Of a DNA stretch of 64,000 nt, positions 10,451 to 22,321 are shown piece by piece; position 1 is the stretch's first letter; the number at the start of each line of letters is the position of its first letter. The translations under genes and the position numbers were made by a program. The stretch comes from Monodelphis domestica (taxonomy: Eukaryota; Chordata; Mammalia; Didelphimorphia; Didelphidae). Below the pieces are notes generated by a model that ran no database searches, was not told the DNA's origin, and was given only the letters and a program-made list of their open reading frames with translations. Location of the stretch: positions 446,896,462 through 446,960,461 of the forward strand of contig NC_077227.1 of NCBI RefSeq assembly GCF_027887165.1, written 5' to 3'.

Positions 10451-11066
10451 CCATTTAAACCCTTCTTCCTTTTTTTCTCCTTTAAAAAAGTATTTTTCCA
10501 GAATTGATTATCATTATCCATTGTATTTATATATACCTCCTTCTCTTGAAGAGTTCAGTGAATTATAGGACTTTATAAAAAAAGAGATAGTTGCAGACTT
10601 GGTATTTAGATCAAAGAGGAATTTCTAAGCTTGAATTTTCAAGGGTGGAGGTAAGCACTGAGATCTCACTAGGGACCATCAAAAAAAAAAAAGCATATAA
10701 CCTGGCTTCACTGGCAGAGCAAATTATTTTTGCCTGAGTTTTGTAGATTATAAACCATCTTGATTCTCCTACTGGAAAATAATACCACAGGGGCATCTCA
10801 TTTTAAAGAAGATATTTAGTCATAAAAAATTGCATGCAAATCAAATTCCATTTAAAGTGCAATAGGTGAGTTTAGTATTTCAAGGAGCCCCCAGCCCAGT
10901 TCTTTGTGAGTACAAAGAAATCGTGTCAATATCATGTAATGAGAACAGCCACGCTGAGATTTACTTGTTTTGTAGGACTGGAAAATTAGATGTAGGTTTT
11001 TTCTTAAAGTAGAGCCTTCCTATAGTCATGAAGCCTTACCCAGATTTTTATCTGTATTCTTGTTAG

Positions 11067-11150
11067 CCTTGAAGAGAACCATCTCCAAGATGAAGACATG
11101 TGTACCTTGGTGGATGGACTCAAGAAAAATTCAAGTTTGGAAGTCCTTAA
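11067..11150 (+). CDS. NOD2: NOD2 leucine-rich-repeat exon (third from last)
   Basis: An 84-bp exon between a consensus acceptor (ttgttag) and donor (gtaagg). It starts in phase with one base completing a codon, then reads [20 protein letters not shown] followed by NSSLEVLK, one complete 28-residue ribonuclease-inhibitor-type LRR, and ends after AA of a codon. It matches the human NOD2 repeat that begins [10 protein letters not shown]. In NOD2 the C-terminal LRR fan binds muramyl dipeptide and keeps the central NACHT ATPase inactive; activated NOD2 recruits RIPK2 through its CARD domains and switches on NF-kB. One exon per LRR, all in the same phase, is the standard NLR gene architecture. The identification is firm because three consecutive exons match in order. 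Confidence 0.95.
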
Positions 11151-11609
11151 GTAAGGAACCTGTTGACTTGTAAAAACAATATTGCAGTGTCTCAATGTCT
11201 CTGCTGACTAACTACTATTAGGTAGTTGGGGCATGGGGGAGGGTCATGGTCCTAAATCACAATTTGTGTCACACTCGCTGTATCATTACAGGGTAGATAG
11301 AGGTTCCCATGTTACCCAGTATAGGGGAAGACATGGAATTTGATGCTGCACAACTCCTATTTCAGAGCAGCATGGGATATAAATAATGCAAGACTGGGGT
11401 TTGTGTCTGGCTCTGTCAAGAACTAGCTTTGGGTCTTTGGGGGAAACTTCCATTTTCTGGACCTGCAATTTCTAATCTATAAAATAGGGGTGGGAGTGGA
11501 CTAGATGATCTCTAAGGTTTAACTCTGTGACTCAGGGTCATGTCTGGCTTGACAGGATACATTGCTCTGTGGGCATCGTGTTCTCTCTCTTACTGTTTTA
11601 CATATGTTT

Positions 11610-11870
11610 AGGTGCTGAATTTGAAGTTAGGAGGACCTGAGTTTGGATGTTGTTTTAGATAGTTAATTAGCAATGTGACCCTAGGCAAATCATTAAGTCT
11701 CATTCAACCTCATTTTCTTCAGCTATAAAATGGATATAATAATAGCTTATTAGGGGTTTTGTGAAGCTCAAATAATGTTTTTTATCTATCTATCTATCAT
11801 TTATATACATGTAAATTGCTTTGCAGACTGTAATGTGCTATTTAAATATTAGCTTTATTAGTATCATTAT
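11610..11870 (+). mobile_element. MIR-type SINE
   Basis: 'gaagttaggaggacctgagtt', 'gtgaccctaggcaaatcatt', 'cattttcttcagctataaaatgg' and 'taataatagctta' follow the MIR order. A (tcta)n stretch at 11784-11797 interrupts the 3' part. Confidence 0.65.
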
Positions 11871-11916
11871 CATTAAGAAGTAAAACTTTATGAGCAGAGA
11901 ATAGGAACTTGGGCAC

Positions 11917-11918
<2 letters not shown>

Positions 11919-11949
<31 letters not shown>
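11919..11949. repeat. (TG)n microsatellite
   Basis: Uninterrupted TG dinucleotides, about 15 units, in a NOD2 intron. Confidence 0.95.
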
Positions 11950-11953
<4 letters not shown>

Positions 11954-12084
11954 AAACAATAATTTCATGGGGGAAATGTTTGAGATCTAAAGCTATTCTG
12001 CTCTAGAGGTTTTTATAGTATGAGGGTGGATACAGAGAGGGGAATGATTTCTCTACCCCAATAATCATTTTTTGTTTATTGTTT

Positions 12085-12271
12085 TAAAAACCCTTTTCTC
12101 TGACTTGAAATCAATTGATTCCAAGGCAGAAGAGTAGTAAGGGCTAGGCAACTGGGTTTAAGGACTTGCCCAAGGTCACATAGCTAGGAAGTATCTGAGG
12201 TCAGATTTTAGTCCAGGACCTCCAGTCTCTGGGTCTGGCCCTCTATCCACTGAGCCACCTACCTGCCCCTC
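12085..12271 (-). mobile_element. Marsupial tRNA-derived SINE, minus strand
   Basis: Shows the family's reverse form in order: 'ccaaggcagaagagtagtaag', 'ggcaactgggtttaagg', 'acttgcccaaggtcacat', 'agctaggaagtatctgagg', 'ccactgagccacctacctg'. The tRNA-like head is at the right end and the T-rich tail at the left. Confidence 0.85.
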
Positions 12272-12289
12272 CCTCAATAACTGTTGATA

Positions 12290-12790
12290 ATACTAGCTAA
12301 TATGTCTATTTCTTTAAGATTTGCAAGATACTTTGCATATTTTATCTCATTTGATCTAAACAGCAACACTATGAAGTAGGTGCTATTATTATCTTCATCT
12401 TATAGATGAGGAAACTGACCCTGAGAGAGGTTAAACAACTGCTCTGGGATTATACAACTAGTAAGCATGTGAGGCACAATTTCTAGTCGGGTCTCCTTAC
12501 CTCCAGTTTCAGTGAGGAAAGAAAAGGAAGCAAGCATTTATGAAATGTCTGTTCTGTGCTAGGCAGTATACTGAGGGCTCTACAAATATTATCTCACTGG
12601 GTCCTCACAACAACTCTATGAAGTAGGTGCTACTGTGATTCTCATTGTGCAATTGAGGAAAATGAGGTGAACAGAGGTTGAGTGATTTGCTCTGGATCAC
12701 ACCACTAGGAAGCTTCTGAGGTCAAATTTGAACTCAGGTCTTCCTGGCTCCAGGCCCAACCCTTTACCCACTACAGCACCTAGCTGCCAC
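12290..12790 (-). mobile_element. Two MIR-type SINEs in tandem, minus strand
   Basis: First copy 12290-12505: 'agatgaggaaactgaccctg', 'gagaggttaaacaact'. Second copy 12525-12790: 'gtcctcacaacaactctatg', 'aagtaggtgctactgtgatt', ending with the head 'ctacagcacctagctgcc'. Both read in the same direction, right to left. Confidence 0.75.
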
Positions 12791-13033
12791 TAGACCTACC
12801 AGAATAGCAAATGGGGCCAGAATACAAAATAAACCATCAAGCAGGTGGTAATTAAAGGATTGAGCTGTGTTTGCATTTGGCAATAGTAGGGAGGCAATAT
12901 TCCAAACCATGTCCTGAGCCAAAAGGCCTCATTTTGAAATAGCTTAAGAGATGCCTCAGATGCTGCCTGGTGCTGGAGCAAAGTTGCATCTGCCCTGGCA
13001 AATATGTCCCCAGGAAAATGCTTGTCTTTCGTG

Positions 13034-13097
13034 ACAAGCAGACAGCTGCTTCTGTTGAAAACCGTCTGCTTCCTGACAGACAAGCAGCTCTGCTTGT
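13034..13097 (+). other. Inverted repeat / hairpin in NOD2 intron
   Basis: Left arm 13034-13055 and right arm 13076-13097 are complementary over 20 pairs with one 2-base bulge on each side; the loop is 20 bases. It is about 540 bases upstream of the next NOD2 exon. No repeat family is recognised around it. Confidence 0.6.
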
Positions 13098-13636
13098 TTG
13101 TGTTGCTTTTGGGGGGCTGTGAGGATGCCAATTGTTTGAGGGAAACATTTCTGCTTGTTACTCCAGTGGGAGACATTGGCAAAAACCAGGTTTTGGCAGA
13201 AGTGCCTATGAAGTTAGAACTCAATGCTGATTACACAAATATGGGCTGTGGGGAGGTGGGGTTAATAGCGACTCATTATTGCACAAATTTAGATATATCA
13301 CAGCTCAAATCCTGCTCCTCCAAACAGAAAAACTATTTTTCCTAGAAGCCCATGATATTAAACCCAACATTATCTGGCATATACCAAGATACCAGCTACT
13401 CATGCTGCCATGTCATCTTATAATTAACCTATTACCCTATAAATGTTTGTCCAAGCTGATAGAGCTCTTCATCTCTCTTAAATGAAAGAATAAGGTTTTC
13501 TTTATCTAGGGCTAGCTGTCACCAGATTATTATACTTTGGGCTTCAATTTTCTCTTTTTGTAAAATGGGGGGAAAATAATAGTATTTGTAGCTTTATCTC
13601 ACAAGTTATAGGTACCATTCCCATCTCTGTTCAAAG

Positions 13637-13720
13637 GCTTTCCAACAACCGCATTACCCACCGAGGTGTTTCTGCCCTCCTTCAGGTTCTGGAGAGTAAT
13701 GCTACTATCAGATCAATCTG
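13637..13720 (+). CDS. NOD2: NOD2 leucine-rich-repeat exon (second from last)
   Basis: An 84-bp exon with acceptor tcaaag and donor gtaagt. Joined to the previous exon it completes a lysine codon and reads LSNNRITHRGVSALLQVLES followed by NATIRSIW, one LRR matching the human repeat [20 protein letters not shown]. It ends after TG of a tryptophan codon. Same length and phase as the exon at 11067, so removing or adding one LRR exon would keep the frame. Confidence 0.95.
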
Positions 13721-15441
13721 GTAAGTTGTCTCTCTTCTTGGAAGTCTTTCTGTTTTGAACAGCCCATATTCCTCAATTTTTCAAGTCCTATTAGTCCTAT
13801 CAATCAGTACTTGAAAGGGTTTTCCACTTGCCTACCTTGATGCTAGGAACTTGGAGGTGTGACAAGAGATTCTATATAAGAGGAAGATGAAATTATAGCT
13901 CCCACCCTTAGGAAGCCAACCTAGATTTACTTTTCAAAATGGCCAAAGCTCTATTACAAAGGAGATGATTTATGATGCTGATTATACATTATATATAATG
14001 TTACACATATGTAATATATAATGATTACAAAGGATATGATTTATGATATATAACAATTCTGACACTATTTTCAAAACAAAAAAATCATGATGCATGGTCC
14101 AAAGAAGGTGATATCTTTTGTAAAGCTTTATTAAGTTTTTCAATTTATTTGTCAGACCCAGTCATCACAATTTTGGGGATATATAGTTGTCAGATATTGT
14201 TAGGGATGTCAGAGGGAGGTGCTACATTTATGTACTAGGTCAGATTTGGGGTAAATGACCTCAAGTTCCTTCTAGCTATATGATTCTATGATTTTTGTGG
14301 TAGGCAAGATTTTAAAAGCCATATTATAATGTTATATACAGCCAACATTGAGCCTTAATATCAAATGCATATTTGCCAAAACTGTGCTCTTACAAGTATT
14401 TCCAATAGTTTAATCATTCACATTAACAAGTGAAAATATTTTCTTCAATCTAATCATATGCTCTTAGTTACAATATTTCTTTTGGGGGTCTGTTTTCTAT
14501 GCCCTTAGTTAGTTTTAATATTTCTTTCTGGCCCTTCCCCCCCCCCCCCCCCCCCGCCTCTTGTATTGCACTTAAATTACAAAGGCTAGAGCTAGTTTCA
14601 GTACTTCACTTTTAAAAAGGCTTCCTCAGTGCTTAATAAATCAGGTGAATTATTACCCAAGGTATGTCAACAAAGATCAAGCAATTCTATTCCCAGATGG
14701 TTATCAAGTTAGAATGGGGTGGTTTTAATTTCTTGATTTATCTCCTGTCAGTTCCTTGGTTTATATATCTCACACTGCCTTTTCCCTGATCTCCTGTGCC
14801 AGATTAAGTGCAACAAAGAGGGGGAGTTGGTATTGGTTAGAGGGGAAAGAGTAATGAGGGATAATAGGAAACTTTTCAGGACCATGGTTCTGTGGAAAAC
14901 ACTAATATACAGATCCTCTCTCTGCCCTCACAAAGAAGATAAGAGCCTTGAAACCAGTCTACTGGAAAGAACACACTATATTTTGTGTCAAAAGACCTGA
15001 ATTCAAATTCTCATTTCTTTTTCTTTATCATCTGAAGGATCTTGACTGAGCCACATCTTTGTGGGCCTTAGAGCCAGACTAGATGTTCTCAAAGGGCCGT
15101 TCTAGCTCTAATTTCTATAATTTTGTATGACTAGATGATTTCTAGGGTCCTTTACTAATAAACAACTCATTTATTTAGTGCTTTTTAGATATTTAAATCA
15201 CATCACATGAAGTACATTTGCTCCTCAGAACAACTCTATGAAATGGGTGATATTATTTATTATCTCCATTTCACAGAGAAAGAAATTGAGGCTTAGAGAA
15301 ATTAAACCATTTTTCCAGGCCCTTATAAAGTATCTGAGGATGTAATTGAGCCTTAATTTTCTAAAAGTAAAATGTGGATTATGAAATATTGCAGCAGTGT
15401 TTTTCACTTAACTGAAACATCTTATTTTTTCATGGATTTAG
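13721..15441 (+). other. Last NOD2 intron
   Basis: AT-rich. Holds a partly duplicated stretch at about 13955-14050, a 19-base C-run at 14537-14555, and MIR-like fragments at about 15000-15130 (plus) and 15165-15345 (minus). Nothing else recognised. Confidence 0.6.
14537..14555. repeat. Poly-C run
   Basis: Nineteen consecutive C on the plus strand. Confidence 0.95.
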
Positions 15442-15514
15442 GCTCAGAGGAAATACCTTCACTCCAGAGGAAATTGAGCAGCTGAGCCTCATGGACTCCA
15501 GACTTTTGTTCTGA
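15442..15514 (+). CDS. NOD2: NOD2 terminal coding exon
   Basis: Acceptor ttag at 15438-15441. The first base completes the tryptophan codon, then LRGNTFTPEEIEQLSLMDS and RLLF, then TGA at 15512-15514. The human protein ends [23 protein letters not shown], so this is the true C-terminus, one residue class different at the end (F for L). The exon closes the LRR domain. No premature stop or frameshift in any of the three exons. Confidence 0.95.
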
Positions 15515-17430
15515 TCATCACGAGTCAATTTGTTTCAGGAGTTTTGACTTTGTATTCTAGAAAATTTGGTTTGATATAGAAACATAACACTCAGATTGAA
15601 TTCTGTTCTTCTCATTACCTGTTAGCCCTTGGATGTTGTCAGACACCTGAACACTTTCAGATTGGAGCAGTATTTGACACTGGAGGATCTTTCTCCAGAG
15701 TTTATTTCCATGAAGCTCTTCCCAGTTCCACCCTTGGAACAAAGTGACTATAAGCTGAGATTTGAATGACATAATCTAATGAATCCCTCTAGAGGTTGAT
15801 GACATCTCTTGAGTAGATGAATGATACATGGTCTTACCCTTCTGAAGCAGAGGGGAGTACGTTTTGTTAACTTTGAGTGTCTGCTATTGTACAAAGTAGT
15901 GTTCCACCCATGAAAATACTGCTTATTCATAGAGGGGAGGGTTGGGAGATGGTGACGAAGCTGAAGGAAGGAAAAGTTCAGGAAGAATAAATGTCCCCTT
16001 TCCCCTGGTATCTCTTTCTCTTGGGCCTCCAGTACTATCTTGGATTGTTGCCCTGAATCCATGCTCCTATCACGAATCCCAATCAATCCACAAGCCAAGA
16101 TTAAATGGGTGCTATGTACCAGGTACTGTCCTAGGTCCTGAAGACAAATACAAATGTGTTAGGCCTTGTACCCAAGGAACTTACATTCTATATACACAAC
16201 ACATACTACGTGGTTTTGGTGATTCTTCATATGCTGATTGGGTCAGGATATTTCTTCTCTCAGATCTTTAATTCTTTATACATATATATGTATACATACA
16301 CATACAATAAATACACATACCCACTAGGTCAGGGCTAGGATCTACCTCTCCCTTTGGTCTTTATGATACTTTTGGGAAGAGCAGCTTGACAGTGAATGCT
16401 AATTTCCTCTCCAGTTCCAAAATTGTAAGAAAACTAAGAATTTTGAGGTCATCCTTCAATAAAATGGCTACAAGTTAAGATGTAAGGGACAAAACTATGT
16501 GAAATAAACTACATGTGAACATTTCTTTTAAATCATGTAAAATATCCATAAATAGATGGAGTCTTGGAAACTAAGCCTCATCACACTGCAGCATTTTAAA
16601 GTCACTTAGGGACTGAATTTTGAGAAGTGTCAGATGGTCTTCTAATTTGATCCCTTTAGATTTTTCTTTTTTATTTTAAACAAGCTCTGCTGAGATATCT
16701 TTTGGATAGGAATTTTGAAGCAGACCTCTGGCGGTTCATTTGCTAACAGTGGCATATTTATATTTGTAAAGTTGCATAAGAAAAACTTGCTGGAAGGATC
16801 TGTGATTTCAGCATGGGGAGTTCCTGGGGTAAGAACTCTAACCAAGCCTTGATCCTGTGGAATTGTTTGAAACAGAGAGGTAAAATGACTTATTCAGGCT
16901 TCTAGAGCTAGGAAACATCAGGAGTGGGATCTGAACCTGGAACTTCCTGACTTCAAACCCAGTATTCTATCACTATGCCAGGTTGACTGCATGGAGAACA
17001 TACTGGTCAGCCAACAAACACATTATTCAGGGTCTGCTGAGGTGTAGGCACTATGCAAGGCATTGGGGATACATAGGCAAAAATGAATGGGCCCTACTCA
17101 AGAACATTATATTCTATCAAGTGCAAAAAAGGTCCTGGTTATTTAAAAAAAACCTACTACCATAACTCTATGTTTTTCTGGAACTACAAACCTAGAGAAA
17201 GCAATGATTGTAGGAGGGGCTAGGTTGTTAATATTTATAAAGCACTTTGTATATTCTCAAAGTTGGTATTTTTATAGAAAATGTTACTGTAAACTTATTA
17301 TGTAAATATTAAGCTATAGGTATACATAACATTAAACTATTTTGTCACTAAAGCTGCCTTTGTCATAAATAAGACTTTCTGAATACACATGAAACTTGTT
17401 TTATATTCAAGAATAAATATTCCTCATTGT
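15515..17430 (+). other. Probable NOD2 3' UTR
   Basis: No further coding frame. Candidate end at 17412-17417 (AATAAA), followed 16 bases later by an A-run at 17431. Earlier AATAAA motifs at about 15985, 16308, 16458 and 16504 could give shorter forms. A MIR-type fragment lies at 16861-16985 (minus). The exact end is inference. Confidence 0.45.
17412..17417 (+). terminator. Candidate NOD2 polyadenylation signal
   Basis: AATAAA followed by TGT at 17428-17430 and an A-run. Chosen as the most distal signal before the L1 nest that begins at about 17940. Confidence 0.35.
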
Positions 17431-17939
17431 AAAAAAAAAAAGCTTTTAAAAAATCAGACAATTTTTACTTAAGAAGGGATGCTTTGAAGTTGCCCAGCAA
17501 GCAACATACATTTGGTTTTCAGCTAAGAAAAAATGAATGTAGCCAAATTCCCAATGATCCCTGTTAGAAGAACTTTGCTGTAAATGGACTGAAAGTAAAA
17601 TTATAAGTAAATTAGAGCCTCTTCATCTTACTAAATTGAAGAGAACTGGCTTAAGACACTTCTGACAGAAACAAAATAAGTTTTTAGAATATTTCTCTTT
17701 TGTAGATGCTTAATCACAAAGTAATCTTTTGCTGCTGTGCTCACAAAAACAATTTTAGTATTGAATGAGCCAACGCCTCTTTGTTACCAGCTGGAAATGA
17801 AATATTTGGGGCTTTGTTGCCTTTACCTAGGGAAGATATCTCAAGGACTAGAAATATTTTAAAGGACTGAATATACTTGTTTCTCCTGGATTTTGAGAGA
17901 GGTATTGTTGGAGGATGGGGGTGTGGGGAGGGAGAGAGA

Positions 17940-18997
17940 TACTTTATAAATATTTTTTAAAATTAAATCTTTTAGTTCTAAATTCTTTCCCTCTCCTTTC
18001 TTACCTCACCTATTGAGAAAGAAAAGGAAAAAAACGAAATAAAGAAAACCCAGCTAACAAAACAAAGCAAAATTACAAACATGGATTGTCATGAAAAGTA
18101 AATATTCTTAATAGCTATGTCCCACCCACCACCACCACCACCACAAAGCCACCCCAGCTTCCCCCAAAAGAAAGAAAAATATTTTTTCAATCTGCATTTT
18201 AAATGTGTCATATCTCTCTCTGGAGATGGGTAGCATGTTTTATCATGAACCCTTCAAAATTGTGACAAGTCATTGTGTTGATCAGTTGCTATGTCTTTCA
18301 CAGTTGATTTATCTTTACAATATTGCTGATACCATATAAATTGTTTATATAGTTCTGCTCACTTCATGTTATCAGTTTCTATAAGTCTTCCTATTTTTAT
18401 GAAACCATCTCCATTTTTTTTACAGAAAATAGTATTTCATTGCATTCATGTGCCATAATTTAAGCATTTCCCAGTTAATGGGTATTCCCTCATTTTCCAG
18501 ATGTTTGTGACCACAAAAAAGAGCTGATATAATTTTTTTTGTTAAATATAGGTCTTTTTCTTATTTCTTTGATCTTTTGGGGCATAAACCTAGTAGTGGT
18601 ATTGCAGGATCAAAGGGCATGCATAATCTAATACCCTTTTGGACAGAGACCCAAATCATTCTGCAGAATGGTTGGATTCGTTCCCAGCTCTACCAATAGT
18701 GCATTAATGTACCTGTTTTTCCATATTCCCTCCAGTCTTTGTAATTTTCCATTTTTTGTTTTCTTAGCCAATTTGATGGGTATAAGGAGATACCTCAGAG
18801 TTTTAATTTTCATTTTCCTATTAGTAATTTAGAGCATTTTTTTCACAAGACCTTTCTTACTCTGAAAAGTACTTATTCATATTCTTTGACCACTTATCAG
18901 TTCCATAATAGCTATTATCTTGTTAGTTTGACCTTCTGTATATTAGAAATGAGAATTTTACCAGAGAAACTTGCTGCAAAAGACTTCCCTTACCCTT
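17940..18997 (-). mobile_element. Oldest L1 of the nest, 3' part
   Basis: Degenerate reverse-strand L1 ORF2/3' UTR: 'cctcattttccagatgtttg', 'tggggcataaacctagtag', 'ggatcaaagggcatg'. It is cut at 18997-19015 by a second L1, and its continuation resumes at 25565. Stops and indels throughout. Confidence 0.75.
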
Positions 18998-20160
18998 GTT
19001 TCCTGCTTTTCTTCTTTTTATTACTAAATTTTATTTTATTTTTCCCCAATTACATTTTTTGAAAGTTTCCAATATTTTTCAAATAACATTGAGTCTTAAA
19101 TTTTCTCCCTCCCTATCCTCCAAACTACCCTCCTGCCTGTTGATATAGTAAGCAATCTCCTATAAAATTTGCATGTTCAATCATGAAAAACATTTTTCCA
19201 TATTAATCCTTTTGTGGAAAGAAATGAATAAAAATTTTAAGAAAGAAAATGAAAAAAGTTCTCTTTGGTTTAGATTCAGATTTTATCAGTTCTTTTTCTC
19301 TGGAAGCAGATGGCATTTTTTCATCATGAATCTTTTGAGATAGTTTTGGATCATTATATTGCTGAGAATTGCCAAGTTATTCACAGTTATTCATTGTAGA
19401 GTATTTTTATCACTATGCAGAACATTCTCCTGGTTCTGCTTGTTTCACCCTGCTTCAGTTCATTTAAGTCTTTCCAGGTTTTTGTGAGCACCTATTGCCT
19501 GTCATTTCTTAGAGCACAATAGTATTCTTTTGCAATCATATACTATAACTTATTCAGCATTCTACAACTGATGGATATCCCCTCACTTTCCAATTCTTTG
19601 CCCCCACAAAAGAGCTGGTTTAAATATTTTATACATTAAACCTAATAACACTATTACTGGGTCAAAGGGTAGATGCTGTTTTATTTCCGTTTTGGCATAG
19701 GTCCAAATTGCTCTTTAGAATGATTGAATCATTTCACAACTCCCAGAACAGTGCATTAGTGTTTTAGTTTTTCTACATCCCCTCCAAGTTTTATCATTTT
19801 CCTTCTCTATCATAATAGCATCTGATAGATGTGGGATAATACCTTTGAGTAGTTTTAATTTGCATTTCTCCAATAGTAATTCAGAGCATTTTTTGCATGA
19901 CTATAGAGAACTTTAATTATTTTGTCTGAGAGCAACCTGTTCATATCTTTTGACTATTTATCAATTGGATAATGACTAGCACTTGTATATTCAACTCATT
20001 TCTCTATATATTTGAGAAATGAAGCCCTTATTAGAGAGACTTATAAAAAAAAATTTACACCATTATGATTATTGTGTATTACTCTCCATCCTTTTTTCCT
20101 GTTTCTTTTCTGACCACTCCCTCCTCCAATTCCCGCATCCCCACTTCTTTTATTCCTTTC

Positions 20161-20379
20161 TGTGTAATTAGAATCTGTTACCCTAAAAACTATGATCCCC
20201 AGAAAAACTACAATTCCCAGCACCCTACTCACTTCCTGTCATTATTTGCTGACATAGACAGGATATAAATTGGGTGGAGTTTCATCTCTCAAATTCTTTT
20301 TTTCCTGGTTTTATTTTGTCAGATAATAAACTTTTAAAAAATCATATTTGAAGTATTGGACATTAATTTAAATCTTACA
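20161..20379 (+). mobile_element. 5' LTR of a small LTR retrotransposon
   Basis: Starts TGTGTAATTAGAATCTGTTA and ends ATCTTACA. It contains a TATA-like GATATAAATTGGG at about 20261 and AATAAA at about 20325. About 85% of it, up to AAACTTT, aligns with 22322-22569. Its last 41 bp before ACA are inverted relative to the 3' LTR. A primer-binding-site-like TGGTGACCACGAAGTGAG follows at 20384. Confidence 0.8.
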
Positions 20380-20383
20380 ATTA

Positions 20384-20401
20384 TGGTGACCACGAAGTGA
20401 G
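20384..20401 (+). promoter_or_regulatory. Primer-binding-site-like sequence
   Basis: TGGTGACCACGAAGTGAG begins four bases after the LTR end. TGG is the complement of the tRNA 3' CCA. The tRNA species was not determined. A similar TGGTGACCAC follows the LTR at about 28853. Confidence 0.6.
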
Positions 20402-20514
20402 TTCAGAACCCTTAATTCCCTCTGAGTAGATTAGTTTGAAAAGAAACTACGTTTCTCCTTCCCCACTCCTCCACCCCAGAACTCTCTTCAGAGTTTTTCT
20501 GATGTTGCTGCCAC

Positions 20515-20612
20515 CACCTGCTGATGCTGATTCTGCCTCCTCCTGCTCCTGCTGCTGCTGCTCCTAATCCTACTACTACTGCTGATGATTGCTGTTGCTG
20601 CTGCTGATTGTT
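20515..20612. repeat. CTG/CTA trinucleotide-rich low-complexity tract
   Basis: Imperfect CTG, CTC and CTA triplets, for example 'ctgctgctgctgctcc' at 20548 and 'ttgctgctgctgattg' at 20595. Its antisense frame gives polyglutamine and polyalanine runs but no plausible gene. Confidence 0.8.
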
Positions 20613-22321
20613 GCTGACAACCTGGGAGTACTTGGAGCTGCTTTCCAAATAATCTGGGAAAGTATAAATCCCTCTTTCCCTTATATTGCCAGCACCTGAG
20701 TACTTGCTAGCTGCTTGCCTTGGAAGCCAGGCTGTGTTTCTGTTAGGCAATAATTAACCTCCTAAAGGCCTTTTTACCCTCTTAACTCTCTGTCCATGCA
20801 GCAGTTAAAGAAAACTACTCTCTGGTGTTTTTACCCCTAGAGGGGAGGGGAAGGAAGGTTACTCTTCCAAACAGGAAGTAGAATTGCAGGCATGACCCAC
20901 TCTATGAAGAGCAGGACATTACCTATCTCAAACAGCTCTCAGTTTTAGGATGTCTTTTCTTACTGCCATTCTTGGGTATACTGGTCCTTGTGATTAGCTG
21001 GAATAATCCTGAGATTCAGGGGAGAAATTCATCTCCCTACACCCCCTTGTAATTTTGGCCTGCCCAGTCTCTACAACACATCCCAAATGAGATTCTTCTA
21101 CACTATGCTCAGTGTGAAATTCTTCCTCATTATGGGAGATCCCAGAGGTGTGACCAAAAGGAACCTAGATGGATGATGATACTGGGGAGGAGAAGTAACT
21201 TTAAAGAGTCTGGAGGTGATTTTAAGCCTTTTCAGACTCCATTGTTTTATGTAAGTCTGTATCTGAATTGGAAAAACGAACTCTTGAATTCACTGCCTGT
21301 ATCCTGTCACATATATTGTACTTGCTGATTGCTTGTTTTAAGATTTTGCCCATTAATTTCTGTTACACTTTGTCACTTTAAGTTACAGTGTTTTGACAAT
21401 TAGCTATATATTCTGTTGCACTGTTTTCATTTGTACCTTTCCCCTACAACTGGAGAAGGTTCCATTGTAAAATATCTTTGAGTTGTTTGTAACAAGAGGT
21501 AAGGATCTATTTAGTAGCTGAAGTGAAGTGCTATAGCACTATTCCTCACCTCCACATTAAAATGGATGAGACATATGAAAGACATGTATTTTAGAGCTGT
21601 TATAGTTTCATACCAAAGGAGGGAGCAATATTGTAATCCTCACTTCCACAGTACAATGGTTGGGACATATAATAGACATGCCTTTAGAACTGTTACAGTC
21701 CATGCCAAAGGAGGGAACAAACCCAAGGGGTTGGTTACCCCATGGTGGGTTATAGTCTTATAAAATTTTCCCAAGGGGCATTGTACCCCTAAATGGCCCC
21801 CAAGAGGGAGCATTTTGGCCAAGATTGAAAAAAAGCCATCAGCTTCAGTGGCTACCTAAGTGGAAATGAGTGTTGGTTAACACCCTCCTCATGGAGGATT
21901 GCATAATTGTCATAGGGATTGCAACACCCTCCGCAGGGGAGGGGATTGTGTAATTGTTATAAAACTAAAAAAAAATCTTTTAAGAAAGAAACATTTCAGG
22001 AAAAGGAACTCGATAACTCTTTGAATTTAGAAGATGAATTATTTGAAGAAGGCACCATGAAGATGCCTGAAGAAACCTCCACAGCATCAGAAGACCCAGA
22101 ATGCACCGTGGAGTATAATTGATTGAACTGTGGCGGGTTGTTACACCTTTATTTTGTATGTCAAAGGCAACTGCCCCCTAATTCATTTTTTGTCAATGCA
22201 CCTAGAAATCACTGGTTTTGTTCATTTTCCCTTTTATCCCCAAATTGTTGTGATTTATAAGTTGGTTATGTTTACATGATCCACTGGGGAGACTAGTCTC
22301 CCAAATGATCCCAGGGGTGAT

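Larger units (their letters stand above)
11151..13636 (+). other. NOD2 intron with SINEs
   Basis: Contains MIR-type copies (11610-11870 plus strand; 12290-12505 and 12525-12790 minus strand), a SINE at 12085-12271, a (TG)n tract, and a segment at 12800-13500 that is not recognisably repetitive and includes a 64-base hairpin at 13034-13097. Confidence 0.6.
20380..22321 (+). mobile_element. Internal region of non-autonomous LTR element
   Basis: 1.94 kb between two LTRs with no gag, protease, reverse transcriptase or integrase motif and no ORF longer than about 67 residues on the plus strand. It holds a CTG/CTA trinucleotide-rich stretch at 20515-20612. A 67-codon ORF (21919-22122) ends in an acidic tail and may be a leader or env relic, but I cannot identify it. 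The short internal region fits a non-autonomous element that depended on another element's enzymes. Confidence 0.65.

Noticed and set aside
1..11066. An additional upstream NOD2 LRR exon
   Set aside because: I scanned for an 84-base phase-2 exon encoding the NNIG/GAQALA-type repeat and found none with splice sites; it probably lies left of the window.
13004..13345. 113-residue plus ORF between NOD2 exons
   Set aside because: No recognised domain, inside an intron of the same strand and containing the hairpin; open by chance as far as I can see.
20412..20750. 112-residue minus ORF with Gln, Val and Ala/Gly runs
   Set aside because: It is the antisense of a trinucleotide-rich tract inside the LTR element; no conserved domain or splice context.
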